Shown: positions 1-9,400 of the stretch, one piece after another | How positions within the stretch are numbered: position 1 is the first letter of the stretch | Layout: each line of letters opens with the position of its first letter | From: an uncultured Azospirillum sp. | GTDB taxonomy: Bacteria > Pseudomonadota > Alphaproteobacteria > Azospirillales > Azospirillaceae | Reading direction: 5' to 3' | Length of the DNA stretch: 38,881 bases | Assembly (NCBI RefSeq): GCF_946480385.1 | Contig: NZ_CAMLJP010000054.1 | Location: 1-38,881, forward strand | Made by a program: the position numbers and the translations under genes | The notes under the pieces: model-generated | The model's input: the letters and a program-made list of their open reading frames with translations, nothing else | Told to the model about the DNA's origin: nothing | Databases searched by the model: none

Positions 1-6
1 GAGCAG

Positions 7-25
7 AAAAGGCCCATCCGGCCTT
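7..25 (-). terminator. Probable rho-independent terminator of the RidA gene
   Basis: Read on the minus strand, a 6-bp stem (AAGGCC/GGCCTT) with a 5-nt loop is followed by TTTTCT. It lies about 45 nt beyond the RidA stop codon. The stem is short, so the call is moderate. Confidence 0.5.
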
Positions 26-68
26 GACCCGACAAACCCAATCAGAGAAGGTTCTCAAGCGGTCGCCG

Positions 69-476
69 TCACGAGGCGGACGCGCCTTCTGGAACACGGG
101 CGATGACCTTGATTTCGAAGTCGAATCCCGCCAGCCAGGTCACCCCGACCGCTGTCCAGTTCGGATAGGGCGGATCGCCGATCACCTTTTCCCGAACTGC
201 CATGACGGTCTCGATCTGGTTTGCCGGATCGGTGTGGAAGGTGGTGATGTCGACGATGTCACCGAAGGTGCAGCCGGCAGCCTTCAGCACATTGATGAGA
301 TTGCCGAAGGCCAACTGCACCTGCCGTTCGAAATCGGGTTCCGGCGACCCGTCCTCACGGCTGCCCACCTGCCCCGATACGAACAGAAGGTCGCCGGAGC
401 GGATCGCCGCCGAGTAGCGGTGCAGTTCGTAGAGCGCATGCCGATTGGCCGGAGTGATCGCTTCGCGTTGAGCCAT
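69..476 (-). CDS. RidA family (YjgF/YER057c/UK114) protein, probable imine/enamine deaminase
   Basis: This 135-residue protein has the length and pattern of the RidA family: SGQVG near the N-terminal third, a FGNLINVLKAAGC helix, then a V-DIT-F-T strand and a C-terminal VTWLAGFDFEIKVIA strand. Family members act as trimers in the cytosol and hydrolyse reactive enamines/imines or related substrates. The C-terminal Arg (IARVPEG) usual in the family is present. The reading frame stays open for 32 more codons upstream, but the ATG at 476 gives the standard family N-terminus, so I chose it. The gene is divergent from a TetR regulator, and three dyads sit between them. It could therefore be TetR-controlled and act on a specific metabolite rather than be the housekeeping RidA. 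The exact substrate cannot be read from the sequence. Confidence 0.9.
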   Translation of the reverse strand: MAQREAITPANRHALYELHRYSAAIRSGDLLFVSGQVGSREDGSPEPDFERQVQLAFGNLINVLKAAGCTFGDIVDITTFHTDPANQIETVMAVREKVIGDPPYPNWTAVGVTWLAGFDFEIKVIARVPEGASAS

Positions 477-541
477 GGTCGTTTTCCTCTTTGGTCGCCG
501 GACTGGCCGGCTTCGGGCTTCACACTGCGGGCGCAAGTTGA

Positions 542-607
542 TATACGCCACGTATGTGAACCCAACACGCATACGCTCCGTATGTCAACTCACATGCGAG
601 ACGTACG
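542..607. promoter_or_regulatory. Three tandem TetR-type operator dyads
   Basis: Three inverted repeats of the form YATACG-N3-CGTATG lie in the 151-bp gap between the divergent ridA-like and tetR genes. Copy 1 (542-556) is tATACG-CCA-CGTATG. Copy 2 (570-584) is a perfect CATACG-CTC-CGTATG. Copy 3 (593-607) is CATGCG-AGA-CGTACG, with one mismatch between arms. Centres are at 549, 577 and 600, spaced 28 and 23 bp. The position suggests autoregulation by the TetR protein and control of the RidA gene (inference). Confidence 0.7.
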
Positions 608-627
608 CGAAATCAGTGGAGAAGGCG

Positions 628-1224
628 ATGGCCGGCAAGCGACGCTCTGAAATGATGGAGGAAACCCGCGCCAAGCTGATCGCGTCCGCGCGCAAGGCCT
701 TCGCCGAAAAGGGATTCGCCGCCGCATCGATGGATGACCTGACGGCCGCGGCCGGGCTGACGCGCGGCGCCCTGTATCACAATTTCGGCGACAAGCGCGG
801 CCTGCTCCAGGCGGTGGTCGACCAACTCGACGCGGAAATGGCGATCCGCGCACGCGACATCGGAGCCCAAGCAGGAAATGACTGGGACGGGCTGCTTGCG
901 GAAGGCGTCGCCTATATCGAGATGGCTCTCGAACCCGAGGTCCAGCGCATCGTGCTGCTCGACGGCCCGGCCTTCCTGGGCGATCCCTCGCAGTGGCCGA
1001 GCCAGAACCACTGCCTCCAGACCACCCGGCAGACGGTGGAGCGGCTGATCGCGCAGGGGGTCGTCAGGCGCCTCGATCCCGAAGCGGCCGCCCGTCTGTT
1101 GAATGGAGCGGCATTGAACGCCGCCCTCTGGGTGGCGGCCAGTGACGACCCGCAGGATGTCCTCGCCAAGGCCGTGGAGGCATTCCGTTTTCTGGCCGAG
1201 GGGATGCTGGCGCGTTCGTCCTGA
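628..1224 (+). CDS. TetR/AcrR family transcriptional regulator
   Basis: The 198-residue protein has a standard TetR N-terminal helix-turn-helix at about residues 12-58: a helix with ARKAFAEKGF, then AASMDDLTAAAGLTRGALYHNFGDKRGLL, including the typical YxxFxxKxxL recognition-helix motif. The remaining ~140 residues form the variable ligand-binding/dimer domain. The reading frame extends 51 codons upstream, but that extension covers the operator region, so the ATG at 628, just before MAGKRRSEMMEETR, is the sensible start. The gene is divergent from the RidA-family gene, and the three dyads between them are the obvious binding sites. The ligand is unknown; proximity to RidA hints at a reactive nitrogen-containing metabolite, but that is speculation. 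Its stop codon lies 5 bp from the convergent acdR stop. Confidence 0.92.
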   Translation: MAGKRRSEMMEETRAKLIASARKAFAEKGFAAASMDDLTAAAGLTRGALYHNFGDKRGLLQAVVDQLDAEMAIRARDIGAQAGNDWDGLLAEGVAYIEMALEPEVQRIVLLDGPAFLGDPSQWPSQNHCLQTTRQTVERLIAQGVVRRLDPEAAARLLNGAALNAALWVAASDDPQDVLAKAVEAFRFLAEGMLARSS

Positions 1225-1229
1225 CGCGC

Positions 1230-1709
1230 TCAGAAATCCAGCATCGCGTTGTCGATCACCTCCTTCATCACGAAGAAGGTGCGCGTCTGCCGCACTCCGG
1301 GCAGCGCGATCAGCTCCTGCCCGTGCAGGCGGTTGAAATCCGCGATGTCGCTGACCCGGATCTTCAGGAAGAAATCGAAATCCCCGGCGACCAGATGGCA
1401 GTCGAGGACGAAGGGCAGCTTGCGGATCGCCCGCTCGAACTCGGCAAAGCTCTCCGGGGTCGAGCGGTCCAACTCGACGCCGACCATCACCAGCGTGCCG
1501 CGATCCACCTTCGCCGGCTCGATCTCGGCCCGGACGGAGCGGATGTAGCCCTCGGCGAACAGGCGCTGGGTGTGGCGGTGGCAGGTGGCGGGGCTGAGAT
1601 TGACCGCCGCCGCCAAATCGGCGTTCGTCATCCGACCATCCCGTTGAAGATGCTGGAGAATCTTGCGATCCGTGGGGCTCAGCTCATCAGTGATGGAAGA
1701 TTCTCTCAT
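1230..1709 (-). CDS. acdR: AcdR, Lrp/AsnC-family regulator of ACC deaminase
   Basis: This 159-residue protein has the Lrp/AsnC layout: an N-terminal winged-type HTH ([20 protein letters not shown]... [20 protein letters not shown]) and a C-terminal RAM/ligand domain containing [34 protein letters not shown] and [16 protein letters not shown]. It is divergent from acdS with 139 bp between start codons. In other proteobacteria the Lrp-like gene in this position is acdR, which activates acdS when ACC is present. I name it on family plus position. The ATG at 1709 ([16 protein letters not shown]) was chosen because Lrp proteins begin about ten residues before the HTH; a longer in-frame extension would cover most of the intergenic promoter region. 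Confidence 0.85.
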   Translation of the reverse strand: MRESSITDELSPTDRKILQHLQRDGRMTNADLAAAVNLSPATCHRHTQRLFAEGYIRSVRAEIEPAKVDRGTLVMVGVELDRSTPESFAEFERAIRKLPFVLDCHLVAGDFDFFLKIRVSDIADFNRLHGQELIALPGVRQTRTFFVMKEVIDNAMLDF

Positions 1710-1713
1710 TTTG

Positions 1714-1778
1714 GCACCGATTTTTGTGCGCAATCCTGCATCTGACGGCACTCTAGAGGCGATTCGCGGCAATTTGCC
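1714..1778. promoter_or_regulatory. Possible AcdR/Lrp binding dyads in the acdR-acdS gap
   Basis: Two inverted repeats lie in the divergent promoter region: GCAC-N8-GTGC at 1714-1729, inside an A/T-rich stretch, and GGCAA-T-TTGCC at 1768-1778. Lrp-type regulators bind degenerate, A/T-centred dyads, so these are reasonable candidates, but the arms are short and chance occurrence is possible. Confidence 0.35.
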
Positions 1779-1848
1779 AGCGAACTTCGAGAGCACCTTT
1801 CATTTCGGCGGTGATACCGTCTCTTCACCTAGACAGTGGAGCCCCGCC

Positions 1849-2868
1849 ATGCTGCGCCTCGATCGTTTCGAACGTTATCCGCTCACCTTCGGCCCGACGC
1901 CCATCGAACATCTGCCGCGCCTGACCGAAGCGCTCGGCGGCAAGGTCGAGATCTACGCCAAGCGCGACGACTGCAACTCGGGCCTCGCCATGGGCGGCAA
2001 CAAGCTGCGCAAGCTGGAATACATCGTTCCCGACGCCATCGCGGCCGGTGCCGACACGCTGGTGTCGATCGGCGGCGTGCAGTCGAACCACACCCGAATG
2101 GTGGCGGCGACCGCGGCGAAGCTCGGCATGAAGTGCGTCGTCGTCCAGGAAAGCTGGGTCCCGCACGAGGACGCCGTCTATGACCGCGTCGGCAACATCC
2201 TGCTGACCCGCCTGATGGGCGCCGACAGCCGCATCGTTCCGGACGGCTTCGACATCGGTATCCGCCGCAGCTGGGAAGACGCCATCCAGTCGGTGAAGGA
2301 TGCCGGCGGCAAGCCCTACGGCATTCCGGCCGGCGCCTCGGTCCACAAGTACGGCGGTCTCGGTTACGTCAACTTCGCCGAAGAGGTCCGCAAGCAGGAG
2401 GCCGACCTCGGCTTCAAGTTCGACTACATCGTCGTCTGCGTGGTGACCGGCTCGACCCAGGGCGGCATGATCGTCGGCTTCGCCGCCGACGACCGCGCCG
2501 ACCGCGTGATCGGCATCGACGCCTCCGGCACGCCGGAGCAGACGCGCTCCCAGGTCCGCCAGATCGTCGACAACACGGCCGAACTGGTCGAACTCGGCCG
2601 CAAGGTCCGCGACGACGAGATCGTCATCCTCGAAGACTACGCCTATCCCGCCTATGGCGTGCCGAGCGCCGAGACCAACGAGGCGATCCGTCTCGCCGCC
2701 CGCACCGAAGCGATGATCACCGACCCGGTCTATGAGGGCAAGTCGATGCAGGGCATGATCGACCTTGTGAAGAAGGGCTGGTTCCCCGAAGGCTCGAAGG
2801 TCCTCTACGCCCATCTCGGCGGCGCCCCGGCGCTGAACGGCTACAGCTACACGTATCGCAACGGTTGA
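1849..2868 (+). CDS. acdS: 1-aminocyclopropane-1-carboxylate (ACC) deaminase
   Basis: The 339-residue protein matches AcdS along its whole length (family length about 338). It is a PLP enzyme that cleaves ACC, the plant ethylene precursor, to ammonia and 2-oxobutanoate in the cytosol. PLP lysine is K52 in [10 protein letters not shown]. The residues that separate true ACC deaminase from D-cysteine desulfhydrase are in place: Y295-E296 in DPVYEGKSM and L323 in YAHLGG, corresponding to Y294, E295 and L322 of the Pseudomonas enzyme. The N-terminus [16 protein letters not shown] is also typical. The ATG at 1849 matches the family start; the open frame upstream overlaps acdR. Regulation is probably by the divergent AcdR. 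ACC deaminase lets root-associated bacteria lower plant ethylene and use ACC as nitrogen source. Confidence 0.96.
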   Translation: MLRLDRFERYPLTFGPTPIEHLPRLTEALGGKVEIYAKRDDCNSGLAMGGNKLRKLEYIVPDAIAAGADTLVSIGGVQSNHTRMVAATAAKLGMKCVVVQESWVPHEDAVYDRVGNILLTRLMGADSRIVPDGFDIGIRRSWEDAIQSVKDAGGKPYGIPAGASVHKYGGLGYVNFAEEVRKQEADLGFKFDYIVVCVVTGSTQGGMIVGFAADDRADRVIGIDASGTPEQTRSQVRQIVDNTAELVELGRKVRDDEIVILEDYAYPAYGVPSAETNEAIRLAARTEAMITDPVYEGKSMQGMIDLVKKGWFPEGSKVLYAHLGGAPALNGYSYTYRNG

Positions 2869-2875
2869 TAAGGCG

Positions 2876-2909
2876 ACGGCCCTCCGACGTGATCGGAGGG
2901 CCGTTCTTT
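2876..2909 (+). terminator. Rho-independent terminator after acdS
   Basis: A perfect 12-bp stem (2876-2887 with 2893-2904; arms ACGGCCCTCCGA/TCGGAGGGCCGT) with a 5-nt loop is followed by TCTTT. It starts 8 nt after the acdS stop and lies between convergent genes; the minus-strand side has no T tract, so it mainly serves acdS. Confidence 0.88.
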
Positions 2910-2914
2910 CAACT

Positions 2915-4066
2915 TCACCCCTCCAGCCCCGCAATCGTGACCGCCAGCGCCTGGGCGCGCGGCACCAGCGTTTCGAGCCGGCACCATTCCCGCTCCGTGT
3001 GCGCCGCTCCGCCGACCGGCCCCAGCCCGCACAGCGACGGCACGCCCAGCGCCCCGGTGAAGCCGGAATCGGCGCAGCCGCCGGTGAACTCGCCATCCAC
3101 CTCGAAGCCGACCTCCGCCGCCGCCGCCTTGTAGCGGGCGAACAGATCGGCCGAATGCTGTTCCTCCAGCGGCATGAACAAATGTCCCCGCTGGTAGGTC
3201 GCACTGGTGCCCGGCACGTCCTCCGCCGCCAGGATCGCCTCCACCCGCGCCAGGATGCCGTCGAGTTGCTCGACCGAGCGGAAGCGGATGTCCAGCGCCG
3301 CCTCCGCATGGTCGGCGACGGTGTTGTGGGTCCGGCCGCCGCGGATGACGCCGACATTGGTGGTGATGCCGCTGTCATAGTCGGTCAGCGCATGTAGCGC
3401 GGTGATCTTCGCCGCCAGCGCGCCGATGGCGCTGGCTCCGTCGGCATGGTTGACGCCGGAATGCGCCGCCCGTCCGGTCACCGTGATGTCCAGCGTCAGC
3501 CCGCCCTTGCGCGCGGTGACCACATTGCCCGACACCCGCCCCGGCTCGGCGTTGAAGGCGGCCCGCGCCCCCCGCGCCACCTCCTCGATGATCTTGCGGC
3601 CTGACGGCGAGCCGATCTCCTCGTCGGCGGTGAACAGGCCGATCAGCGGAAAACCGGTGCCGCCCGCCGCCTTCAGCGCCCGCAGCACGAAGACGTCGAC
3701 GATCAGCCCGCCCTTCATATCGGCCACCCCCGGCCCGCGCGCGGTGTCGCCGTCGCGGGTGAAGGGCCGGGCGGCGACCGTCCCCTTGGGATAGACGGTG
3801 TCGCGATGTCCCATCACCAGCACCGGCGCCCCGCCCTCGGCACCGGGAATGTCGGCCTTCAGCACGGCGCCGTAAGTTTCGTTCGGGAAGCGCGTCACGG
3901 CGATGCCGTCGGCCTCCAGCATCGCGGCCATGATGTCGCCGACCGCATCGATGCCGGCGCCGTCGCGGCTGCCGGAATCGATGTCGACGATGCGCTGGAG
4001 CATGTCCTCCATCTCCGCGCGGCGGGATGCCAGCCAGTCGCTGGCGCGTTGGGCGAGCGGGGTCAT
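2915..4066 (-). CDS. M20 family metallopeptidase, carboxypeptidase G2-like
   Basis: This is a 383-residue zinc peptidase of the M20A/glutamate carboxypeptidase type. Metal and catalytic residues are visible: H87-x-D89 in VMGHRDTVYPKG, D116 in GPGVADMKGG, E149-E150 in TADEEIGS, E174 in FNAEPG, and a C-terminal His in GGAAHTEREWC. The dimerisation (lid) domain is in the middle (RKGGLTLDITVTGRAAHSG). Spacing fits CPG2, which removes C-terminal glutamate from peptides or folate; the true substrate here is unknown. The ATG at 4066 overlaps the upstream M20 gene's stop by four bases (ATGA), so the two are probably translationally coupled. It is the last gene of the peptide-transport operon, which suggests it hydrolyses imported peptides in the cytosol. 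No signal peptide is seen. Confidence 0.88.
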   Translation of the reverse strand: MTPLAQRASDWLASRRAEMEDMLQRIVDIDSGSRDGAGIDAVGDIMAAMLEADGIAVTRFPNETYGAVLKADIPGAEGGAPVLVMGHRDTVYPKGTVAARPFTRDGDTARGPGVADMKGGLIVDVFVLRALKAAGGTGFPLIGLFTADEEIGSPSGRKIIEEVARGARAAFNAEPGRVSGNVVTARKGGLTLDITVTGRAAHSGVNHADGASAIGALAAKITALHALTDYDSGITTNVGVIRGGRTHNTVADHAEAALDIRFRSVEQLDGILARVEAILAAEDVPGTSATYQRGHLFMPLEEQHSADLFARYKAAAAEVGFEVDGEFTGGCADSGFTGALGVPSLCGLGPVGGAAHTEREWCRLETLVPRAQALAVTIAGLEG

Positions 4067-5496
4067 GCGCGGAGGGCCTCCTTGCGAGCGTCCCGGACGG
4101 CGGGACCGGTCTCGCCCAGATCCCAGAACAGCCCGGCCATCACCCGCAGGGCCTCCTCGACGACGGGGGCCAGCAGATGCTCGTCGGGAGCATGCTGGGA
4201 ACAGGCCGGATAGGAATGCGGCACCCAGATGGTCGGCAGCCCCAGAATCTCGGAGAACACGTCGTTGGGGATCGAGCCGCCCAGGTTGGGAAGCAGCGCC
4301 GGCTTCTTGCCCGTCGTCCGCGCCAGCGAATCCAGCGCCCAGCCCACCCACGGGTCGTTGGGATCCAGACGGGTGGCGGTGAAGGCCTCCATGCGGCTGG
4401 GCGTGACCTGCACCCGGTCGAAGCCGTTGGCGGCGAGATGGGCGCGCACGGCGTCGATCACCGTCGTAGGATCGGTGCCGACGACGAAGCGCAGTTGCAG
4501 CGTCGCCTTGGCGATGCCGGGCACGGCATTGACCGGCGCGCGCGGGTTGCCGGTCTCGAAGGCCAGCACCTCCAGCGCGTTCCAGCCGAACACCCGCTCT
4601 TCGGGTGTCAGACCGGCTTCGCCCCAATCGCGGTCGATCTCCGGATCGTTCGGCCCGCCGCCGACAGACAGGTCGGCGATGGCGGCCTTGACCGCCGGCG
4701 GGATGCCGGCCGGCTTCAGCGCAGCCAGCTTGATCCGCCCCTGCCCGTCGATCAGCGAGGCGATGGCGTTGGCCAGGATGGTGCCGGGATTGGCGAGCAG
4801 CCCGCCCCAGTTGCCGGAATGGTGGGCGCCCTTGCGCAGATCCACCGTCATCTCGAAATTGATGGCGCCGCGCGAGCCGAGGAACACCGTCGGCCGCTCG
4901 GCGATCACCCGCGGCCCGTCCGAGGCAATCAGCACATCGGCGGCCAACGCCTCGCCATGGCTTTCGGCCAGCGCGCGCAGGCCGGGCGATCCCGCCTCCT
5001 CGCCCATCTCGATCACGAATTTGGCGTTGAAGCCCAGGCTGCCGCCGCGCTCCGCCATCACCTGGGCGAGCGCCGCGATGTTGACGGAATGCTGGCCCTT
5101 GTTGTCGGCGGTGCCGCGGCCGTACCAGCGGTCGCCCTTGACCGTCACCGTCCAGGGGTCGATGCCGTCGCGCCAGCGCCCCTCATGGCCCGGCACCACG
5201 TCGCCATGACCATAGATCAGCACGGTCGGCAGATGGTCGGCCTCGTGACGTTCGGCGATCAGGAACGGCCCGCGCCCGGCGACCGCATTCTCCACGATGG
5301 TGCCGGTGAAGCCGAGCTTGCCCAGCGACGGGATCATCTCCTCGTCCAGATAGGCATGCAGTTCCGCCCCACGGTCGGACGACTGGCTTTCCGACTTGAT
5401 GGCGACACGCCGCGTCAGGTCGGCCAGGAAGGCGCCGGACGCGAAATGATGGGCGGCGCGCGCAATGGCGCCGTCACGCGATGGCTGTTGGGTCAT
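4063..5496 (-). CDS. M20 family dipeptidase (ArgE/DapE/CNDP-like)
   Basis: The 477-residue protein is a larger M20 peptidase of the carnosinase/CNDP-like dipeptidase type. Metal-site motifs: H97-x-D99 in IYGHGDVVPGHEG, D131 in GRGTADNKGQ, E166-E167 in IEMGEEAGS and a late His in QHAPDEH. The lid domain starts at GSRGAINFEMTVDLRKGAHHSG. The ATG at 5496 was chosen; a TTG at 5529 would add 11 residues and make it overlap the ABC gene, and cannot be excluded. Its stop overlaps the start of the next M20 gene by four bases. With the upstream peptide importer it makes a transport-and-hydrolysis operon. Having two different M20 enzymes in series suggests an unusual or N-modified peptide substrate (inference). 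Confidence 0.9.
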   Translation of the reverse strand: MTQQPSRDGAIARAAHHFASGAFLADLTRRVAIKSESQSSDRGAELHAYLDEEMIPSLGKLGFTGTIVENAVAGRGPFLIAERHEADHLPTVLIYGHGDVVPGHEGRWRDGIDPWTVTVKGDRWYGRGTADNKGQHSVNIAALAQVMAERGGSLGFNAKFVIEMGEEAGSPGLRALAESHGEALAADVLIASDGPRVIAERPTVFLGSRGAINFEMTVDLRKGAHHSGNWGGLLANPGTILANAIASLIDGQGRIKLAALKPAGIPPAVKAAIADLSVGGGPNDPEIDRDWGEAGLTPEERVFGWNALEVLAFETGNPRAPVNAVPGIAKATLQLRFVVGTDPTTVIDAVRAHLAANGFDRVQVTPSRMEAFTATRLDPNDPWVGWALDSLARTTGKKPALLPNLGGSIPNDVFSEILGLPTIWVPHSYPACSQHAPDEHLLAPVVEEALRVMAGLFWDLGETGPAVRDARKEALRA

Positions 5497-5525
5497 GGCG
5501 GAACTCGGGTATGGGGGATGGGTCG

Positions 5526-6479
<954 letters not shown>

Positions 6480-6491
6480 ATCAGTCTCCGG

Positions 6492-7469
6492 TCAAGCAGC
6501 GGTGGCGACGGGGTCGAGCACGCAGGCCATGCGGTGGCCTGGGCCGAGATCCCGCTCCGGAATGGCGGCGGCGCAGACCTCGGTGGCATGGTCGCAGCGG
6601 TTGCGGAAGGCGCAGCCGGTCAGCGGGCCAATCAGGTTCGGCACCTGCCCCGGAATGGTGCCCAGCGGCTCGCCCGGCCGGGTGCGGCCGGGGACCGGGA
6701 TGGCGCGCAGCAGCCCCTGGGTGTAGGGGTGGCTGGGCGCGCCGAACACCGCCTCGACAGGCCCGGTCTCCACCAGCCGGCCGGCATACATCACCGCCAC
6801 CTTGGTGGCGACGCGGGCGACCACGCCCAGATCATGGGTGACCAGGATCAGCCCCATGCCGAACTCGCGCTGGATGTCGCGCAGCAGCATCAGGATCTGC
6901 GCCTGGATCGTCACGTCCAGCGCGGTGGTCGGCTCGTCGGCGATGATCAGATCCGGTTCGCACATCAGCCCCATGGCGATCATCACCCGCTGGCGCAGGC
7001 CGCCCGACAGCTGGTGCGGATATTGCCCCAGGCGGGAGGCGGCGGCGGTGATGCCGACCCGCTCCAGCAGATGCACCGCCCGTTCCCGCGCCACCGCCCG
7101 GCTGACCGGACGGTGACGGCGCAGCGCCTCGATCAGCTGGTCGCCGACGGTGTAGGCCGGGTTCAGCGAGGTCATCGGCTCCTGGAAGATCATCGCCATG
7201 CGGTCACCGCGCAGATCCTCCATCTTGCGCTGGCCGGCGGCCATCAGGTCGATGCCGTCGAACCGCATGGTCCGCGCCTTCCGCACCGCCCTGGACGGCA
7301 GCAGGTCCATCAGGGCCAGCGAGGTCAGCGACTTGCCCGACCCGCTCTCCCCGACGATGGCCAGCGTCTCGCCGCGCTCCACGGTGAAGGACACCCCATT
7401 GACGGCGTTCAGCAGTCCGGCCTCGGTGGGGATCTGGATGGTCAGATTGTCGACGTCGAGCAGGGGCAT
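6492..7469 (-). CDS. dppD: Peptide ABC transporter ATP-binding protein, DppD/OppD type
   Basis: The 325-residue ATPase is the partner of DppF. Motifs: Walker [11 protein letters not shown]-loop [13 protein letters not shown], signature LSGGLRQRV, Walker [13 protein letters not shown] and H-loop VTHDLG. The C-terminus has the family Cys motif [15 protein letters not shown]. The ATG at 7469 ([13 protein letters not shown]) is the family start; the frame is open far upstream only because it shadows the permease gene in GC-rich DNA. It lies 5 nt downstream of dppC. The two ATPases are typical of Dpp/Opp systems, which use a heterodimer. Confidence 0.92.
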   Translation of the reverse strand: MPLLDVDNLTIQIPTEAGLLNAVNGVSFTVERGETLAIVGESGSGKSLTSLALMDLLPSRAVRKARTMRFDGIDLMAAGQRKMEDLRGDRMAMIFQEPMTSLNPAYTVGDQLIEALRRHRPVSRAVARERAVHLLERVGITAAASRLGQYPHQLSGGLRQRVMIAMGLMCEPDLIIADEPTTALDVTIQAQILMLLRDIQREFGMGLILVTHDLGVVARVATKVAVMYAGRLVETGPVEAVFGAPSHPYTQGLLRAIPVPGRTRPGEPLGTIPGQVPNLIGPLTGCAFRNRCDHATEVCAAAIPERDLGPGHRMACVLDPVATAA

Positions 7470-7474
7470 GGCCG

Positions 7475-8410
7475 TCAGCTCCGGTTGTCGGGGGCGGTGA
7501 CGTCGCGCAGGCCGTCGCCCAGAAGGTTGATGCCCAGGACCAGCGCCACCAGCGCCACGCCGGGGATGGTGATGACCCATGGGCTGAAGAACATGTACTG
7601 CTTGCCCTCCGAGATCATCAGGCCCCAGGACGGCAGCGGCGGCTGCACGCCAAGCCCCAGGAAGGACAGCGCCGCCTCCAGCAGGATGGCGTGGGCCATC
7701 TCCAGCGTGGCGACCACGATCAGCGGGTTGATGATGTTGGGCAGCACTTCGGAGAACACGATCAGCCGCGTCGAACAGCCGATGGCGCGGGCCGCCGCGA
7801 CGAAATCGGCATGGGCGATCTGCTGCGTCGTCGACCGCGCCACCACGGCGAAGCGATCCCACAGCAGCAGCCCCAGCACGGCGATGACCGTGTTCAGCGA
7901 GGTGCCGACCAGAGCCGCCGCCGCCAGCGCCACCAGCACCACCGGCAGCGCCAGCCGCACGTTGATGATGTAGCCGATGACCATGTCGACCCGCCCGCCG
8001 AAGAAGCCGGCGGCGACGCCGAGCGCCGTGCCGATGGCGCCTGACAGCAAAACCGTCGCCGCGCCGATCATCAGCGAGATGCGCCCGCCATAGAGCAGCC
8101 GTGCGAAGTAATCGCGCCCCAGCTTGTCGGTGCCCAGCCAATGCTCCCAGGTCCCCTTGGCGTGCCAGATCGGCGGGATCAGCCGCTTGGAGATGTCCTG
8201 GGCATAGGGATCGTGAGTGGTAAACAGCGGCGCGCCGATCGACATGACGAGGATGACGGCGAGGATGAAGGCGCCGGCCATGAAACCGGGGTGGCGCGCC
8301 GCCCGCTTGGTGAAACGGGCCAGCGGCGACCGGCGGACCGGCACGGCGTCGAATCCGGCTGCGGTTGCCGTGGTCGTGGCGGCGGCACCTGAAGCGCTCG
8401 TGGTGCTCAT
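7475..8410 (-). CDS. dppC: Peptide ABC transporter permease, DppC type
   Basis: This 311-residue inner-membrane permease has the BPD_transp_1 fold. After a cytoplasmic N-terminus it has a first membrane segment (FMAGAFILAVILVMSIGAPL), then the OppC_N region, the GTDKLGRDYFARLLYGGRISL motif family members share, and further helices. The EAA cytoplasmic loop that contacts the ATPases is in the ARAIGCSTRLIVFSEVLPN region, and the LEAALSFLGLGVQPPLPSWG motif is diagnostic of DppC/NikC. The ATG at 8410 overlaps the dppB stop by four bases (ATGA), so translation is coupled. Confidence 0.92.
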   Translation of the reverse strand: MSTTSASGAAATTTATAAGFDAVPVRRSPLARFTKRAARHPGFMAGAFILAVILVMSIGAPLFTTHDPYAQDISKRLIPPIWHAKGTWEHWLGTDKLGRDYFARLLYGGRISLMIGAATVLLSGAIGTALGVAAGFFGGRVDMVIGYIINVRLALPVVLVALAAAALVGTSLNTVIAVLGLLLWDRFAVVARSTTQQIAHADFVAAARAIGCSTRLIVFSEVLPNIINPLIVVATLEMAHAILLEAALSFLGLGVQPPLPSWGLMISEGKQYMFFSPWVITIPGVALVALVLGINLLGDGLRDVTAPDNRS

Positions 8411-9324
8411 GCGACGCGGATCCTTGGGTCCAGCCAGGCGTTGAGGATGTCGGCGAGGAAGGTCAGCAGGATGTAGATCGTGGCCAGCAGCATCACGATG
8501 GCCTGGACGACCGGGAAATCCTTGCGCCCGATGGCTTCCCAGGCGAGCTGCCCCAGCCCCTGCATCGAGAACACCGCCTCGACCACGATGGAGCCGCCGA
8601 GCATGAAGCCGAACTGCACCGCCGCCAGCGCCACCACCGGCACCACCGCGTTGCGCAGCGCATGCTTGAAGATCACGGTCTTCGGACGCAGCCCCTTGGC
8701 CCGTGCCGTCCGGATATAGTCGGACGCCATCACGTCCAGCATGCCGTTGCGGGTCAGCCGCATCACTGCCGGGATTGCGTACCAGCCGAGCGCCACCGAG
8801 GGCAGCACGTAATGGCTCCAGGTCGCGTTGCCGGACACCGGCAGCCAGCGCAGATTGACCGAGAAGATGATGATGAGCGTCAGGCCGAGCCAGAAGGTCG
8901 GCACCGCCTGTCCCAGCGCGCAGAAGGCCAGCGTCGCGCGGTCGAACCAGCTGCCGCGCTTCACGGCGGCCAGCGCCCCCAGCGGGATGGCGAACAGCAG
9001 GGCGAGGCCAAGCGCGATGGCACCGAGCTTGAGGGTGATCGGAATACGGCCGCCGACCAGCGACGCCACCGACTCCCGGAAATAGAAGGACTGGCCGAAA
9101 TCGAAGCGGACGGCCCCGGCCAGCCAATGGCCGTACTGGACGGCGAGCGGCTGGTCCAGGCCATATTCGGCCCGCACCTGCGCCACCTGTTCGGGCGACG
9201 CCTCGGGACCGGCAAGGTCGGTGGCGAGGTCGCCGGACAGATGCAGAAGCAGGAAGGCGATGACCGATACGGTCAGCACCACCGACAGCGCCACGGCGAG
9301 CCGGCGAAGCAGGAAGGCGAGCAT
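8407..9324 (-). CDS. dppB: Peptide ABC transporter permease, DppB type
   Basis: The 305-residue permease begins with the standard DppB N-terminal segment (FLLRRLAVALSVVLTVSVIAFLLL, about residues 4-27) followed by the periplasmic DPPB N-region with EQVAQVRAEYGLDQPL. The EAA loop is around YIRTARAKGLRPKTVIFKHALRNA, and GGSIVVEAVFSMQGLGQLAW is the conserved C-terminal motif. It pairs with dppC. It is separated from the binding-protein gene by 76 nt holding a strong hairpin, which may make the permease less abundant than the binding protein. Confidence 0.92.
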   Translation of the reverse strand: MLAFLLRRLAVALSVVLTVSVIAFLLLHLSGDLATDLAGPEASPEQVAQVRAEYGLDQPLAVQYGHWLAGAVRFDFGQSFYFRESVASLVGGRIPITLKLGAIALGLALLFAIPLGALAAVKRGSWFDRATLAFCALGQAVPTFWLGLTLIIIFSVNLRWLPVSGNATWSHYVLPSVALGWYAIPAVMRLTRNGMLDVMASDYIRTARAKGLRPKTVIFKHALRNAVVPVVALAAVQFGFMLGGSIVVEAVFSMQGLGQLAWEAIGRKDFPVVQAIVMLLATIYILLTFLADILNAWLDPRIRVA

Positions 9325-9357
9325 GGCGGTCTCCTGAAAAGGAGCGTGCGGAGAGGC

Positions 9358-9393
9358 GCTGCGGGCCGGCGTTCAACCATGCCGGCCCGCAGC
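9358..9393 (-). other. Intercistronic stem-loop between binding protein and permease genes
   Basis: A perfect 13-bp inverted repeat (9358-9370 with 9381-9393; arm GCTGCGGGCCGGC) with a 10-nt loop fills the gap between the solute-binding protein stop (9401) and dppB. There is no T tract after it on the minus strand, so it is more likely an mRNA-stabilising or attenuating hairpin than a full terminator. Such hairpins behind binding-protein genes are known to raise binding-protein levels relative to membrane subunits. Confidence 0.75.
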
Positions 9394-9400
9394 CGCGGCC

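Noticed and set aside
1712..1729. Sigma-54-like TGGCAC upstream of acdS
   Set aside because: The -24 part looks right, but the GC expected ten bases after GG is TG, so the -12 element is missing.
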